Positions 1 to 8,797 of a stretch of 64,000 nt of DNA are shown here, in pieces. The notes under the pieces were generated by a model. The model was not told the origin of the DNA, ran no database searches, and saw only the letters and a program-made list of their open reading frames with translations. Both the position numbers and the translations under genes were made by a program. The DNA is from Calditrichia bacterium (GTDB lineage Bacteria > Calditrichota > Calditrichia > RBG-13-44-9 > J075): contig JANQQU010000002.1 of assembly GCA_028284905.1 (NCBI GenBank), forward strand, positions 1-64,000, read 5' to 3'. The stretch's first letter is position 1, and every line of letters begins with the position of its first letter.

Positions 1-13
1 TTCGCATACATTC

Positions 14-43
14 AACTCTGGGATATAAATCCCCCAGAGAGTT
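14..43. terminator. Hairpin at the left edge
   Basis: An inverted repeat CTCTGGG (16-22) and CCCAGAG (33-39) forms a short hairpin. There is no clear T tract after it. It may be the end of a transcript from a gene outside the window; nothing coding is recognisable from base 1 to 152. Confidence 0.35.
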
Positions 44-98
44 CGAGCAAATAAACCGTGCAGCTTAAATTACTGTCTACCGTTTTGAGGAAGACCAT

Positions 99-140
99 AA
101 CGATCAACGAACAACGATCAACGAACAACGAACAACGATT
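99..140. repeat. Iterated AACGAACAACGATC word repeat
   Basis: The words AACGATC and AACGAAC are repeated about six times just before the kinase start codon. A second stretch with the same words lies at 60364-60388. The repeat stands where a ribosome-binding site would be expected, and no good Shine-Dalgarno sequence is visible for the gene at 153. Confidence 0.7.
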
Positions 141-152
141 AACCGCTATATA

Positions 153-1766
153 ATGCCAAACCTGAAAGATACATATCACCTGACGGAATGCCTGAAAAAA
201 GACGCGCACAGCAGTGTCTACCTGGCAACACATCGTCAGGAAAAACAGCAGGTTATCGTAAAGATCCTTGGGACAGCAGCAGTGCAGGACCCCACCATTC
301 CCAAGCGCTTTCAGCGAGAGGCAAAAATTCTCCGCGGGCTCGATCATCCCAATATCATCAAGTTGCTTTCTGCCGATGCCGCCGAAACAGAAGCCTGGAT
401 TGCCTTTGAGTATTTTCCCAGTGAGAATCTCCGTCAGGCACTGCGCGACACCAGCTTAAGTGAAGAAAGAAAGTTTCAATATACCCATCAATTACTCACT
501 GGCCTGGCATATGCGCATCAGCAGCAGATTATTCATCGCGACATCAAACCGGAAAATATTCTGATCAACAAGCAGGCGCACCTGAAAATTGCTGATTTTG
601 GTTTGGCGCAAGTTCAAAATGAAGCCGGCGTTACCCAGAAATCTTCAATCGTTGGCACGCCCGGGTATATGTCTCCGGAACAAATCAGTGGTGAAAAGCT
701 AACGCCGCAGAGTGATTTGTTTTCCGCCGGTATCGTCATCTTCGAGCTTTTTAGCGGCAAAAATCCATTTGTCGGAAAAGACATCAGCGAAACGATTAAT
801 AATATCCTTAGCAAAAACATTGACGATATTTTTACAGCAGAAAATAACCTGCCGACCGACATTCAACCTATTTTGAAAAAAGCATTACAACGAAAACCGG
901 CAGACCGCTATGGTACAGCCGGAGAAATGTTAGCAGATTTACCGCCGGTTCAGCTACCGGATTCCTCGCCAGCAAACAGTCCGGCAGCCTCCGGAGAAAA
1001 ATCATTTTTTCACCGGCAACAGCTTTGGCTGCTGATACTTTTTCCCCTGCTGCTATTCGCAGTCTTCTTTTCCAGGATTTTTTCTTCTTCTCCACCGGCA
1101 GACACAAATATGAGTAGTAAAAGCGAACGTATTTCAAGAGATACCGCCAGCACAGCTGTAGTTGCTGATTCTATCCCAACAACGACTGACAGCGGTCTCG
1201 ATCTGTCAGCGATCAATACACCAAGCGATACAATCTTGCCGACACTGGAAAAGCCGCTGCCTATAGAAAACCTGCCGGAGACAGCAACGAAAACAGCAGT
1301 GGCAGATAGCCTGACTCCAGCAACGGCCCTAGTTCCCGGCGCATTAACGATTCGCTGCCTTCCCTGGGCGGAAGTTTATATCGATGATAAAAAAATTGAT
1401 ACCACCCCATTGGATAGCCCGATTTCATTGCAACCGGGCAACTACCAGTTGGCCCTGGCGCATCCGGAATATCCCCTTTATCGGAAAGCAATTTCCATTT
1501 CTGCTGCACAACAGTTGACTGTGCAGGTGAATATGGATACCCTTTTCGGTTTTCTCGATTGCCAGGTTTATCCCTGGGCAACAATTATCCTGGACGGCGA
1601 CAGTCTCGGACAAACACCATTAAGTGCGCCGATAAAATTATTGCCCGGTGCCCGGCATTTAAAACTGCTTAATCCAATGTTTCCATCACTGGAAAAATTT
1701 ATTACCATTACCAGACAGGAAACGCTTCGGGTAAATTTTAATCTTGAGGCAGAGAATTCCCCATGA
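153..1766 (+). CDS. Ser/Thr protein kinase with C-terminal PEGA repeats
   Basis: A Hanks-type kinase that would phosphorylate serine or threonine on target proteins from the cytoplasmic side of the membrane. The kinase domain spans about residues 8-262, with the ATP-binding lysine in VIVKIL (Lys37), Glu56, the catalytic HRD (128-130) in HRDIKPEN, the DFG (148-150) and GTPGYMSPE in the activation loop. A single membrane helix lies at about 291-307. The outer part has a Ser/Thr/Pro-rich linker and two PEGA-like repeats (about 393-535) with the pattern PWAEVYIDD / PWATIILDGDSLGQTP. This is the usual PknB-like plan with PEGA as the extracytoplasmic sensor. It sits 60 bases ahead of a kelch protein and a DUF5683 protein on the same strand, so it probably shares their transcript. 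No Shine-Dalgarno sequence is clear because an iterated repeat lies upstream. The kinase and PEGA calls are firm; the signal and targets are unknown. Confidence 0.93.
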   Translation: MPNLKDTYHLTECLKKDAHSSVYLATHRQEKQQVIVKILGTAAVQDPTIPKRFQREAKILRGLDHPNIIKLLSADAAETEAWIAFEYFPSENLRQALRDTSLSEERKFQYTHQLLTGLAYAHQQQIIHRDIKPENILINKQAHLKIADFGLAQVQNEAGVTQKSSIVGTPGYMSPEQISGEKLTPQSDLFSAGIVIFELFSGKNPFVGKDISETINNILSKNIDDIFTAENNLPTDIQPILKKALQRKPADRYGTAGEMLADLPPVQLPDSSPANSPAASGEKSFFHRQQLWLLILFPLLLFAVFFSRIFSSSPPADTNMSSKSERISRDTASTAVVADSIPTTTDSGLDLSAINTPSDTILPTLEKPLPIENLPETATKTAVADSLTPATALVPGALTIRCLPWAEVYIDDKKIDTTPLDSPISLQPGNYQLALAHPEYPLYRKAISISAAQQLTVQVNMDTLFGFLDCQVYPWATIILDGDSLGQTPLSAPIKLLPGARHLKLLNPMFPSLEKFITITRQETLRVNFNLEAENSP

Positions 1767-1826
1767 TAGTCCGGTATGATAATTGCCTGATCGATATTGA
1801 TCATAAAAGGCAAAGGTTTTAAAAAG

Positions 1827-3104
1827 ATGAAGAAGATGCCGAGAAGAATACTGTTAATTTTGCTGTTGTTGTTCTGCCAACCAATTTTTTCGCAGGAATG
1901 GCAGCTCGCGGATATCATGCCCCTGCCGGTAGCTGGAGGGAGAGCTATCGCCCACGATTCGCTGATCTATTTAATTGGCGGATATAACGATCCCAGTGAT
2001 ATTCAAAACAGCATGTCCACGATCATACAAACCTATAATCCCCAAACCGGTGAGTGGGACTCCACAGCAGCCGGTCTGGAAGTCGGACGGGCCGGTTTTG
2101 CCGCCGGCGTTTATCAGGACAAGGTATACTGGGGCGGCGGCGTTTGGGATGTTACCGGCCAGCCCTTCCTCTTTAGCATCGATAGTTGGAATTTTGCCGA
2201 TACACTCACCTCAGTTCAATTTAATCCGGAATTTGGCCGCACCAACACTACTGGCCTGGTTCATAATGGCGCGCTGTATATGATTGGCGGCAGTCCGGTT
2301 GGCGCTGCTCCAGCCGGTTTAGCTTACATTGTCGAATACGATATCGAAAATCGCACGACAGAAACTTATCCCTATATATTTGGAAACAATCCGCCCATCC
2401 AGCACATGACTGCGATTATCGGTGACGGTATTTATATTTTTGGCGGCTACTTCAACGGTTTGCTAAGCTTAACCTTACGTTTCGATACGGTGACCAAGGA
2501 TTTTGAAGCGGCGACCACTTTGCGGAGAGAACGGGCCGGCGGTGCAGCAGTAACGGTCAACGATCGCGAAATTTACCTGATTGGCGGATTCAATGAAAAT
2601 CCCAATCAGACAGCGATGGATTCTCTCACAATCTACAATGTGCACAACGATGACATCACAGCCGGACCAAACCTCAATTGGGGCAGAACCGATCTGATGG
2701 CCGTAAAACATAACAGCTATGTCTATGTATTTGGCGGCTTTGATGAAAACGGGAATATTGTTCCCATCGTGGAACGGATTGCGATCATCACCGGCATTAA
2801 TGACGCTATACCTCCGCTAATATCCGATAGATTTCAGCTCAATCGCAATTATCCTAATCCGTTCAATCCTTCCACGACGATCAGTTATCGGATTGGCCGG
2901 GAAACCGGGGTAAAATTAACCGTATATTCGATTCTCGGGGAAAAAGTGCAAACCCTGGTAGATTATCGCCAGGCGCCCGGAGAATATCAGGTTCGCTGGG
3001 ACGGCCGGGATGAAAACGGCCAGCTTGCCGGCAGTGGCATTTACATCTATCGTCTGGAAACCGATTATTATACCGCAGCAGAAAAGATGACCCTGGTACG
3101 ATGA
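1827..3104 (+). CDS. Secreted kelch-repeat protein with type IX-style sorting domain
   Basis: A signal peptide (MKKMPRRILLILLLLFCQ) is followed by kelch repeats, recognisable by recurring IYLIGG, LYMIGG, IYIFGG and VYVFGG strands, which should fold into a beta-propeller. The last 90 or so residues carry the NYPNPFNPSTTISY motif, a LTVYSILGEKV strand and a GSGIYIYRL ending, the FlgD-like/type IX secretion C-terminal sorting domain. I chose the ATG at 1827 because the signal peptide starts there; a longer reading from a TTG at 1797 adds ten charged residues without better support. It overlaps the next gene by four bases (ATGA). Likely an exported surface protein that binds a ligand; the ligand is unknown. 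Confidence 0.9.
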   Translation: MKKMPRRILLILLLLFCQPIFSQEWQLADIMPLPVAGGRAIAHDSLIYLIGGYNDPSDIQNSMSTIIQTYNPQTGEWDSTAAGLEVGRAGFAAGVYQDKVYWGGGVWDVTGQPFLFSIDSWNFADTLTSVQFNPEFGRTNTTGLVHNGALYMIGGSPVGAAPAGLAYIVEYDIENRTTETYPYIFGNNPPIQHMTAIIGDGIYIFGGYFNGLLSLTLRFDTVTKDFEAATTLRRERAGGAAVTVNDREIYLIGGFNENPNQTAMDSLTIYNVHNDDITAGPNLNWGRTDLMAVKHNSYVYVFGGFDENGNIVPIVERIAIITGINDAIPPLISDRFQLNRNYPNPFNPSTTISYRIGRETGVKLTVYSILGEKVQTLVDYRQAPGEYQVRWDGRDENGQLAGSGIYIYRLETDYYTAAEKMTLVR

Positions 3105-3922
3105 AATATAGTTTTTCGACATTTCTGGCATTGTTTTTTGCTTGCGCTCCCCTTGTAGCTCAGGATTCAACATTGCCATTGCAGGCTATAGAGCAGAGCT
3201 TTAAGTCTTTTAAATACCAGGAAGTTATCACCCTTTCAGAATCAGTCGTATCTCAACAGGATCAGCATCCGGACAGTATACTTTTACCGGTCCTGCGAAT
3301 GCGCACTATTGCTTTTTATTCCCTGGGAGATAGCCGGAACGCAGTGAATAATTATCTGGAGATTCTCCGCCGGCAACCGGATTTTCGTTTTGATCCGCTA
3401 CGTACTTCCCCGAAAATTATCGACTATTTTACAAACATCCGGGAAAACTTTCTGGACCGTCAGTCGACCGCGGATACCAGTTCAACAATTCCCCCGGTTA
3501 CGACTGTTGCTCAGCCTTTTCCGCGGGGGGCGATAATGCGCTCGTTACTCCTCCCCGGTTGGGGACAATTACATCAGGGGAATAAAACCAAAGGATGGAT
3601 TTTCGCGACATTAGGCGCCGCCAGCCTCAGCGGAGCGATATATTTTGCAATAGACACCCGCGACAAAGCGGATCAATATCTCGCCATCACAGACCCTACG
3701 CGCTTTGATGCGGCCTATGACGAGTACAATGCCGCATACCAAAAAAGAAATGTCCTCTTTACTGCCTTCTCACTGGTATGGCTTTACAGCCAGATTGATC
3801 TGCTATATATCACCGGCAATCGTTCCGGAGATGGCAGGCAGAATCAGCAAACGAAGATATTTCCGCTTTTTACTCCGTACGACTCACCGGCTTTTGGTCT
3901 TGGTCTAACACATTCATTTTAA
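3101..3922 (+). CDS. DUF5683-type membrane protein with TPR-like N-terminus
   Basis: The start codon overlaps the kelch stop, so translation is probably coupled. A signal peptide (cleavage after PLVAQ) is followed by a helical TPR-like segment of about 100 residues. After a Ser/Thr/Pro linker comes the block RSLLLPGWGQLHQGNKTKGW with two hydrophobic helices, typical of DUF5683, a family common in Bacteroidota-like lineages whose function is not known. The order kinase, kelch, DUF5683 suggests an envelope-associated module. The family call is from memory of the PGWGQ motif, and the role is open. Confidence 0.8.
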   Translation: MKYSFSTFLALFFACAPLVAQDSTLPLQAIEQSFKSFKYQEVITLSESVVSQQDQHPDSILLPVLRMRTIAFYSLGDSRNAVNNYLEILRRQPDFRFDPLRTSPKIIDYFTNIRENFLDRQSTADTSSTIPPVTTVAQPFPRGAIMRSLLLPGWGQLHQGNKTKGWIFATLGAASLSGAIYFAIDTRDKADQYLAITDPTRFDAAYDEYNAAYQKRNVLFTAFSLVWLYSQIDLLYITGNRSGDGRQNQQTKIFPLFTPYDSPAFGLGLTHSF

Positions 3923-4249
3923 GTATGCCAAATCCGCTACGCATATTTTTCGTCAACTACGAAATTTTTTCGTAGTAATTATTGATCGCTATTTTCACGA
4001 GAACAGATTTTTTCGCCGCACGGATATCTCTAGCAACTTTCCTTAATTTTTTCCACCGGAAAAGCAACTTTAAATCCCCTTTTCCCGCGCTTTAACAATT
4101 TTTATTTTACAATTTTGCTGAAATGTGCCGGAAAAGTTAAAAATTTATCACCGGATTTATTTTCTGGCATCTTATTTGGAGGGGGAATAGACAACGGTTA
4201 CTGGTAATTTGATTAACAGGCTCATTTTACCAAAATATTTGGAGGATTT
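3923..4249. other. Intergenic region, AT-rich, with one palindrome
   Basis: No gene is visible. An inverted repeat ACTACGAAA/TTTCGTAGT (3956-3976, 3-base loop) lies 34 bases after the DUF5683 stop and could be a weak terminator or a regulator site. The Shine-Dalgarno TTGGAGGATTT for the next gene is at the right end. Confidence 0.6.
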
Positions 4250-6970
4250 ATGCAATTATTAAAACGCGTTACACTACTCATACTATTCCTGACTGCCAGC
4301 AGCGGCCTGTTGTGGGGTCAGGGCAATCTATCCGTTAGCGGCACTGCAATCGATGTCACTACCGGACTTGGTGTAGAAAATGTCGAAATCATCGCATTAG
4401 GATTTAATAATAATGGTGATTCATTGTTTTACACAACCACCACCAACCCCAATGGCGCCTTTCAGATCGACAACATTATTGAAGGCACATATTTCTTTTT
4501 AGCAGCTCACCAATCTTATGAACCGGAAAATGTCGGACCAGTTGCCGTCGGGCCAAATACGCCGGCGCCAGTCGTTAATTTCCAGCTGGTTCCCTTAACC
4601 GGTGGCGGCGATGCTTCCCTCAGCGGCAGCGTTTTTGACAGCCAGACCGGTGCTTTGGTAGTCCCCGCACGGGTGACACTATCCAGCGTTACACCAGCAG
4701 GAGATTCGCTCTTCTACGTAGCTGGAATCTCAGCCAACGGCGGTTATATTTTCGATCAGGTACTTCCCGGCTCTTATACGCTTTCCTGCTTTGCGCCGGG
4801 CTATGACCTCTTCACATTTGAGAATTTCCCGCTGAGCAGTGGTCCGAACAACTTTGATATCTTTCTTTCCAGCAATGGCGGAGGTGGCGATGCTTTCCTT
4901 AGCGGTGTCGTTATCGATTCTACCAGCGGTCAAATTATTCCTTTCGCAGAGATAATATTGATAGGCATTAACAGCGCCGGCGATAGCCTTTTCTATCACA
5001 CCTTTACAAATCCCGACGGCAGCTATATGCTGGACAATCTCACTCCCGGGAATTACCTGGTAATTTGCCAGGCGCAGGGATATGAAGATTTAGTGATTCC
5101 TTCTTATCAAATCCTTTCCGGTAGCAATACTCTCAATCTATTCCTTATTCCCGGCAACGTCGGCGGCGAGGCAACGTTATCCGGATACGTTATTGAAGCG
5201 GATAGTACCGCCACCGGCACGCCCATTCCATTCGCGGATATTGTTGCAACGTCCGAAACGAATGGTTTTATTTTTACCGTAACAACGCGTTCGAATCAGG
5301 ATGGCAGCTATTTTTTCCCGAACTTAATCCCGGGCACCTACGAATTGATCTTCTCCGCCCAGGGATATGAAACATTAATTGTGGAAGATTTCGAAATAGT
5401 TGCCGGTAGCAACAGTTTTCTTGCTTTTCTGCAGGGTGACGGCACTTTCCCCACCAGCAGCATCAGTGGTCAGGTCGTATTTGACGATGACGGTGCGCCG
5501 GTTTTTCCCGCCTACCTGGAATTCATCAGCATGAATGGCGCCGGTTATTCTACAGTTACCGACGCGCAAGGTAATTATACTGCCGCCTTACCGGTCGGCG
5601 AGTATTATGTTGCCTGTACTTACATCGACTCCCTCTGGTGGAATTTTTACATCGAATATTATGATGATGTGCAAAATATTTCTGATGCAACACTAATAAC
5701 GCTTGCAGACAGTCAGAATGTTACCGGTATTAACTTTGGTATTCCGGCGATTAATAGTGGCACGATTACCAGCATCAGCGGTACTGTTACTGATAATGGC
5801 AACCAACCATTGGCTGGCGCTGAGGTGGTTATCCAATCTCCAATCTTTGGACCGGTTGGCGACTCGCTCGTTTATCGCGGATTTACTGACGATAATGGTG
5901 AATACACAATTTCAGTTGAAAGTGGCGGTGGTTTTTTCCCGAACATCTTCTTTATCGCCTCTGCAGAGAAGCAAGGCTATCAGATCGAATTCTGGAATGA
6001 AAAGCCGTCTTTCCATCTGGCAGATCCGATCTTCTTCCTTGGGGATACTTCCATTACAGACATCAATTTCACACTCGACCCGGAAGGCAATCCGAACAAC
6101 TCTATTAGTGGTACGCTGACCAATGATACTGGTCTGCCCCTAGCCGGCGCGTTCGTCGTTGGTTCCAATCTCAACTCCGGTGAGATCACATTTACCTTTA
6201 GCGATTCCAGCGGTGGCTATGCACTTGGTGGACTGGATACTGCCCCGCACGTCCTCCTTTACGCTGCGGACGGCCATGTGCCGGAATTTTATGACGATGC
6301 CTATGTCTGGGAAGACGCCCTGCCGGTTTTTGCCAATGGCACAGTGAGCGGAATAGATGCCAGCCTGAACGCGATTTCCAACGCACCGACGGGTGGTATG
6401 GTTACCGGTACAGTCATCGATGCCGGTGGACAATCCCTGGCCGGAGTATTTCTGACGCTGCACAACGAATTTGGTGATGTGATTGGCTACGACTTTACTG
6501 ACAGCCAGGGCGGATACGAAATTCGCGGACTGGTAGACGGTAACTTTGCTGTGCACGCGACCAAGGTTAGCTATAACAGCCAGGCGCAGGACATCGACTT
6601 CAACTCCGCCAGCAGCAACATGATTCTGGCGAACTTCGAAATGTCTGATGCACCGACAGGACTGGAGCCGGAAACTTCCGTGCAGATTCCGCAGGATATG
6701 GAACTGGCTCAGAACTTCCCGAATCCGTTTAACCCGGAAACCCGGATTGGTTTCTCGATTCCGGAGAGTCAGCAAGTTCGCCTTACCGTTTACAACATTC
6801 TCGGTCAGGTAGTAAAAGAACTGGTTAATGAGAATTTAGCCGCCGGATCCTACAAATACAGCTGGAATGGCACAGACCAGCTAGGTCGGAAAGTTGCTTC
6901 CGGTATCTATCTCTACTCCCTGGAAGCCGGCAATCAGAAGCTTGTGCGTAAGATGTTACTGACGAAGTAA
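4250..6970 (+). CDS. Large secreted protein of eight carboxypeptidase-regulatory-like repeats
   Basis: A signal peptide (cleavage near LLWGQ) is followed by about eight tandem beta-sandwich repeats of 75-115 residues. Each starts like SLSGSVFDSQTG or SISGTVTDNGNQPLAGA and ends like DGSYMLDNLTPGNY, the carboxypeptidase regulatory-like (CarboxypepD_reg) fold. Several repeats share GDSLFY, so they probably arose by internal duplication. The C-terminus has NFPNPFNPETRIGFSI and ends VRKMLLTK, a type IX-style sorting domain. The protein is likely exported and attached to, or released from, the cell surface as an adhesin or scaffold. No catalytic domain is visible. A good Shine-Dalgarno (GGAGG) precedes the ATG and a strong terminator follows at 7004. 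Confidence 0.9.
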   Translation: MQLLKRVTLLILFLTASSGLLWGQGNLSVSGTAIDVTTGLGVENVEIIALGFNNNGDSLFYTTTTNPNGAFQIDNIIEGTYFFLAAHQSYEPENVGPVAVGPNTPAPVVNFQLVPLTGGGDASLSGSVFDSQTGALVVPARVTLSSVTPAGDSLFYVAGISANGGYIFDQVLPGSYTLSCFAPGYDLFTFENFPLSSGPNNFDIFLSSNGGGGDAFLSGVVIDSTSGQIIPFAEIILIGINSAGDSLFYHTFTNPDGSYMLDNLTPGNYLVICQAQGYEDLVIPSYQILSGSNTLNLFLIPGNVGGEATLSGYVIEADSTATGTPIPFADIVATSETNGFIFTVTTRSNQDGSYFFPNLIPGTYELIFSAQGYETLIVEDFEIVAGSNSFLAFLQGDGTFPTSSISGQVVFDDDGAPVFPAYLEFISMNGAGYSTVTDAQGNYTAALPVGEYYVACTYIDSLWWNFYIEYYDDVQNISDATLITLADSQNVTGINFGIPAINSGTITSISGTVTDNGNQPLAGAEVVIQSPIFGPVGDSLVYRGFTDDNGEYTISVESGGGFFPNIFFIASAEKQGYQIEFWNEKPSFHLADPIFFLGDTSITDINFTLDPEGNPNNSISGTLTNDTGLPLAGAFVVGSNLNSGEITFTFSDSSGGYALGGLDTAPHVLLYAADGHVPEFYDDAYVWEDALPVFANGTVSGIDASLNAISNAPTGGMVTGTVIDAGGQSLAGVFLTLHNEFGDVIGYDFTDSQGGYEIRGLVDGNFAVHATKVSYNSQAQDIDFNSASSNMILANFEMSDAPTGLEPETSVQIPQDMELAQNFPNPFNPETRIGFSIPESQQVRLTVYNILGQVVKELVNENLAAGSYKYSWNGTDQLGRKVASGIYLYSLEAGNQKLVRKMLLTK

Positions 6971-7003
6971 AAACCTTCACAGATCAGCAATAAGAATCCA
7001 GTA

Positions 7004-7053
7004 ACCGAAGCGGGCGGCAGCCGAAAGGCGCCTGCCTGCTTCGGTTTTTTTGT
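7004..7053 (+). terminator. Rho-independent terminator
   Basis: ACCGAAGC (7004-7011) pairs with GCTTCGGT further down, with additional GC pairs inside, and a run of T follows directly. It lies 34 bases after the stop of the repeat protein. Confidence 0.9.
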
Positions 7054-7103
7054 GGAGTAATCATGCTTTATTCGTATTTGAGTATCGGAGGGCAATAAAA
7101 AAC

Positions 7104-7171
7104 ACCCGCGAAATTTTTCAGAACACGAAACGTTCAGTGAAATCCATTCGCGTCTTTTTTATTCCGCGGGT
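7104..7171. repeat. Inverted repeat ACCCGCG/CGCGGGT
   Basis: Arms at 7104-7110 and 7165-7171 flank an AT-rich interior with CGCGTCTTTTTT. It looks like a decayed intergenic repeat; no function is evident. Confidence 0.4.
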
Positions 7172-7218
7172 AAAATTATAAGACAGAATTAAACATGCCA
7201 TGCTACAAAATTTCTTAG

Positions 7219-7306
7219 TGTCATCGCGAGGCGCTTTTTGCCGAAGCGATCTCTTTGTTGCTTGCACTTTTGAGATTGCTTCGGCAAAAAGCGCCTCGCG
7301 ATGACA
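7219..7306. repeat. TGTCATCGCGAGG inverted repeat, near perfect
   Basis: Two 35-base arms (7219-7253 and 7272-7306) match in inverted orientation with one mismatch. They begin TGTCATCGCGAGGCGC and end at GATCTC, with an 18-base loop. The motif TGTCATCGCGAGG...GATCTC recurs in degraded form at 15158-15270. It is a dispersed hairpin repeat that would form a very stable structure. Confidence 0.9.
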
Positions 7307-7363
7307 GGAGCAAAAAGCATTAATTCTTTGATAACACTACTTACAAAAGAAGATATTTTAATA

Positions 7364-8404
7364 TTAACGGATCCGCTTCCCGGAAATCTTAAACTGGGTC
7401 GTCCAGGTCACGCCTTCATCCTGGGAAATATCCGACTTCCATTCAAAGGTATCATCGGTCATATTGTAAAACACTACCCGGGTCATCTGTCCGGCCTGAT
7501 TTAAACCACCAACCGGCGTCATAATAATTTCTTCCGGGGTGGAGACCGCTTCCAGGTGACTACTGGCAGTGCCACTGCCGCCGGGGATCTGCCCATTATG
7601 CAGCCAAACCACATCCCATTTCCCGCTACTCCGGTCGAATATTCGCAAATTGGTGCCGGCGAAATCGCGATGAGGGGCAGCATTTGTCGGCGGGGCATCC
7701 TCTGCTTTCTGCATCCAGGTATCCTGAACCGCAAAGCCATCAAGGATATACCGCCAGGCCCAGGTGGCCGGCCAGCCGCCCACCCATTGTCCGTTCACAT
7801 TCGCGTAATTGGTACATTGCCAGACACCGGCGAGACGTCCCCAGTGTTCCGTTTCGGGCGGCGCTTCCGGATGCAACCGCCCAAACGGATACTCGGCCCC
7901 CTCCGAAATCAAATCCTCAATTGCGGTGGAGTGAATTCGATTCGGTTGGGTCAATAATTTAATTTTCGCATTGGCATTCCCCTGCAGAAATTGCTTCTGC
8001 TGATCGGGCAAATTAGCACTCTCCAATTTTTCCAGCGCAATACGATAATTTTTCACTGCGGACTCATTTTTACCGCTGCGCATTAACGCTTCTGCATAGC
8101 TATCATATACATTGGGAGACGCCGGATACATTTTGGCGTTCAATGCAAATATTTCAATCGCGACATCCTGCTTACCTTCCCCAAGTAAACGGTAGCCCAG
8201 GTTATTTAACTCGCCCTCAGCGAAAGTATATTGCGCACTTTCTTTATCCCGCAGTTTATGATATTGCTCGACTGCAGCAGTCACCCCTTTGGCAGAAATC
8301 GTTTCATAAAGCAGCGTGCTGATCGATTTCTTTTCGGCGAAAATCCCCGGGACAATCAACATACAACAGAGTAACATTGTTAATCGAATCGCAAATGGTT
8401 TCAT
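7364..8404 (-). CDS. Exported TPR protein with lipocalin-like C-terminal domain
   Basis: A signal peptide (cleavage near GIFAEK) is followed by two or three TPR-like helical pairs (about residues 30-130). The C-terminal half contains GRLAGVWQCTNY, a Trp-rich stretch WPATWAWRYILDG, and strands ending in a conserved-looking DDTFEWKSDISQDEGVTW. That pattern of GxW plus repeated strands resembles the DUF1579/nitrobindin-type small beta-barrels, but I cannot confirm the family. GGAGAGAG precedes the ATG at a good distance. It stands alone, divergent from the DUF5916 gene. The TPR part is fairly sure; the function is unknown. Confidence 0.75.
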   Translation of the reverse strand: MKPFAIRLTMLLCCMLIVPGIFAEKKSISTLLYETISAKGVTAAVEQYHKLRDKESAQYTFAEGELNNLGYRLLGEGKQDVAIEIFALNAKMYPASPNVYDSYAEALMRSGKNESAVKNYRIALEKLESANLPDQQKQFLQGNANAKIKLLTQPNRIHSTAIEDLISEGAEYPFGRLHPEAPPETEHWGRLAGVWQCTNYANVNGQWVGGWPATWAWRYILDGFAVQDTWMQKAEDAPPTNAAPHRDFAGTNLRIFDRSSGKWDVVWLHNGQIPGGSGTASSHLEAVSTPEEIIMTPVGGLNQAGQMTRVVFYNMTDDTFEWKSDISQDEGVTWTTQFKISGKRIR

Positions 8405-8797
8405 AATCTCTCTCCGATAGTTGAAAATTTTACTTTCTCTAAAATACGCACACCTTTATCGGTAAAACAATGCCCCGTCGAGGTGGTTTGAGAAATTTTT
8501 AAATCATCTGTAACCCAGGATGGGGTAACCCGTAGAAAGGAGGCAGGAGACAGTGTACGACTTATCCAAGGGGAATAAATCTAACCAAAGTTACTTTCAG
8601 ATTATCACACATCCGGCGTAATTAACATCATTTTCTCTCGGCCGTGGAAATTCATCTCTGAAAAATTTTCAAAATTGTTGTAAACCTTTTTATTTCTCCG
8701 GAGGTCATACAAGCGGTATTCAATTTAAGAGACATGTCTGTTAATTCATTTTTTTAACCCGGCGAATTATCGGTATTAATCCACAAGGAGTTGCCCT
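8405..8797. other. Divergent intergenic region
   Basis: This 393-base spacer separates the TPR gene (minus) from the DUF5916 gene (plus) and must hold both promoters. A GGATGGGGTAACCCG stretch near 8520 gives a small hairpin, but I could not match it to a known riboswitch. An AAGGAG Shine-Dalgarno precedes the ATG at 8798. No gene is seen. Confidence 0.5.

Noticed and set aside
12-347. 111-residue frame on the minus strand at the left edge
   Set aside because: It overlaps the start of the PEGA kinase, has no family resemblance, and its 5' part is antisense to kinase motifs.
6140-6775. 211-residue minus-strand frame
   Set aside because: It is antisense to the carboxypeptidase-like repeats and sorting domain of 4250-6970.
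8510-8575. Possible riboswitch upstream of the DUF5916 gene
   Set aside because: The GGATGGGGTAACCCG piece recalls riboswitch junctions, but I could not trace the conserved core of any class.
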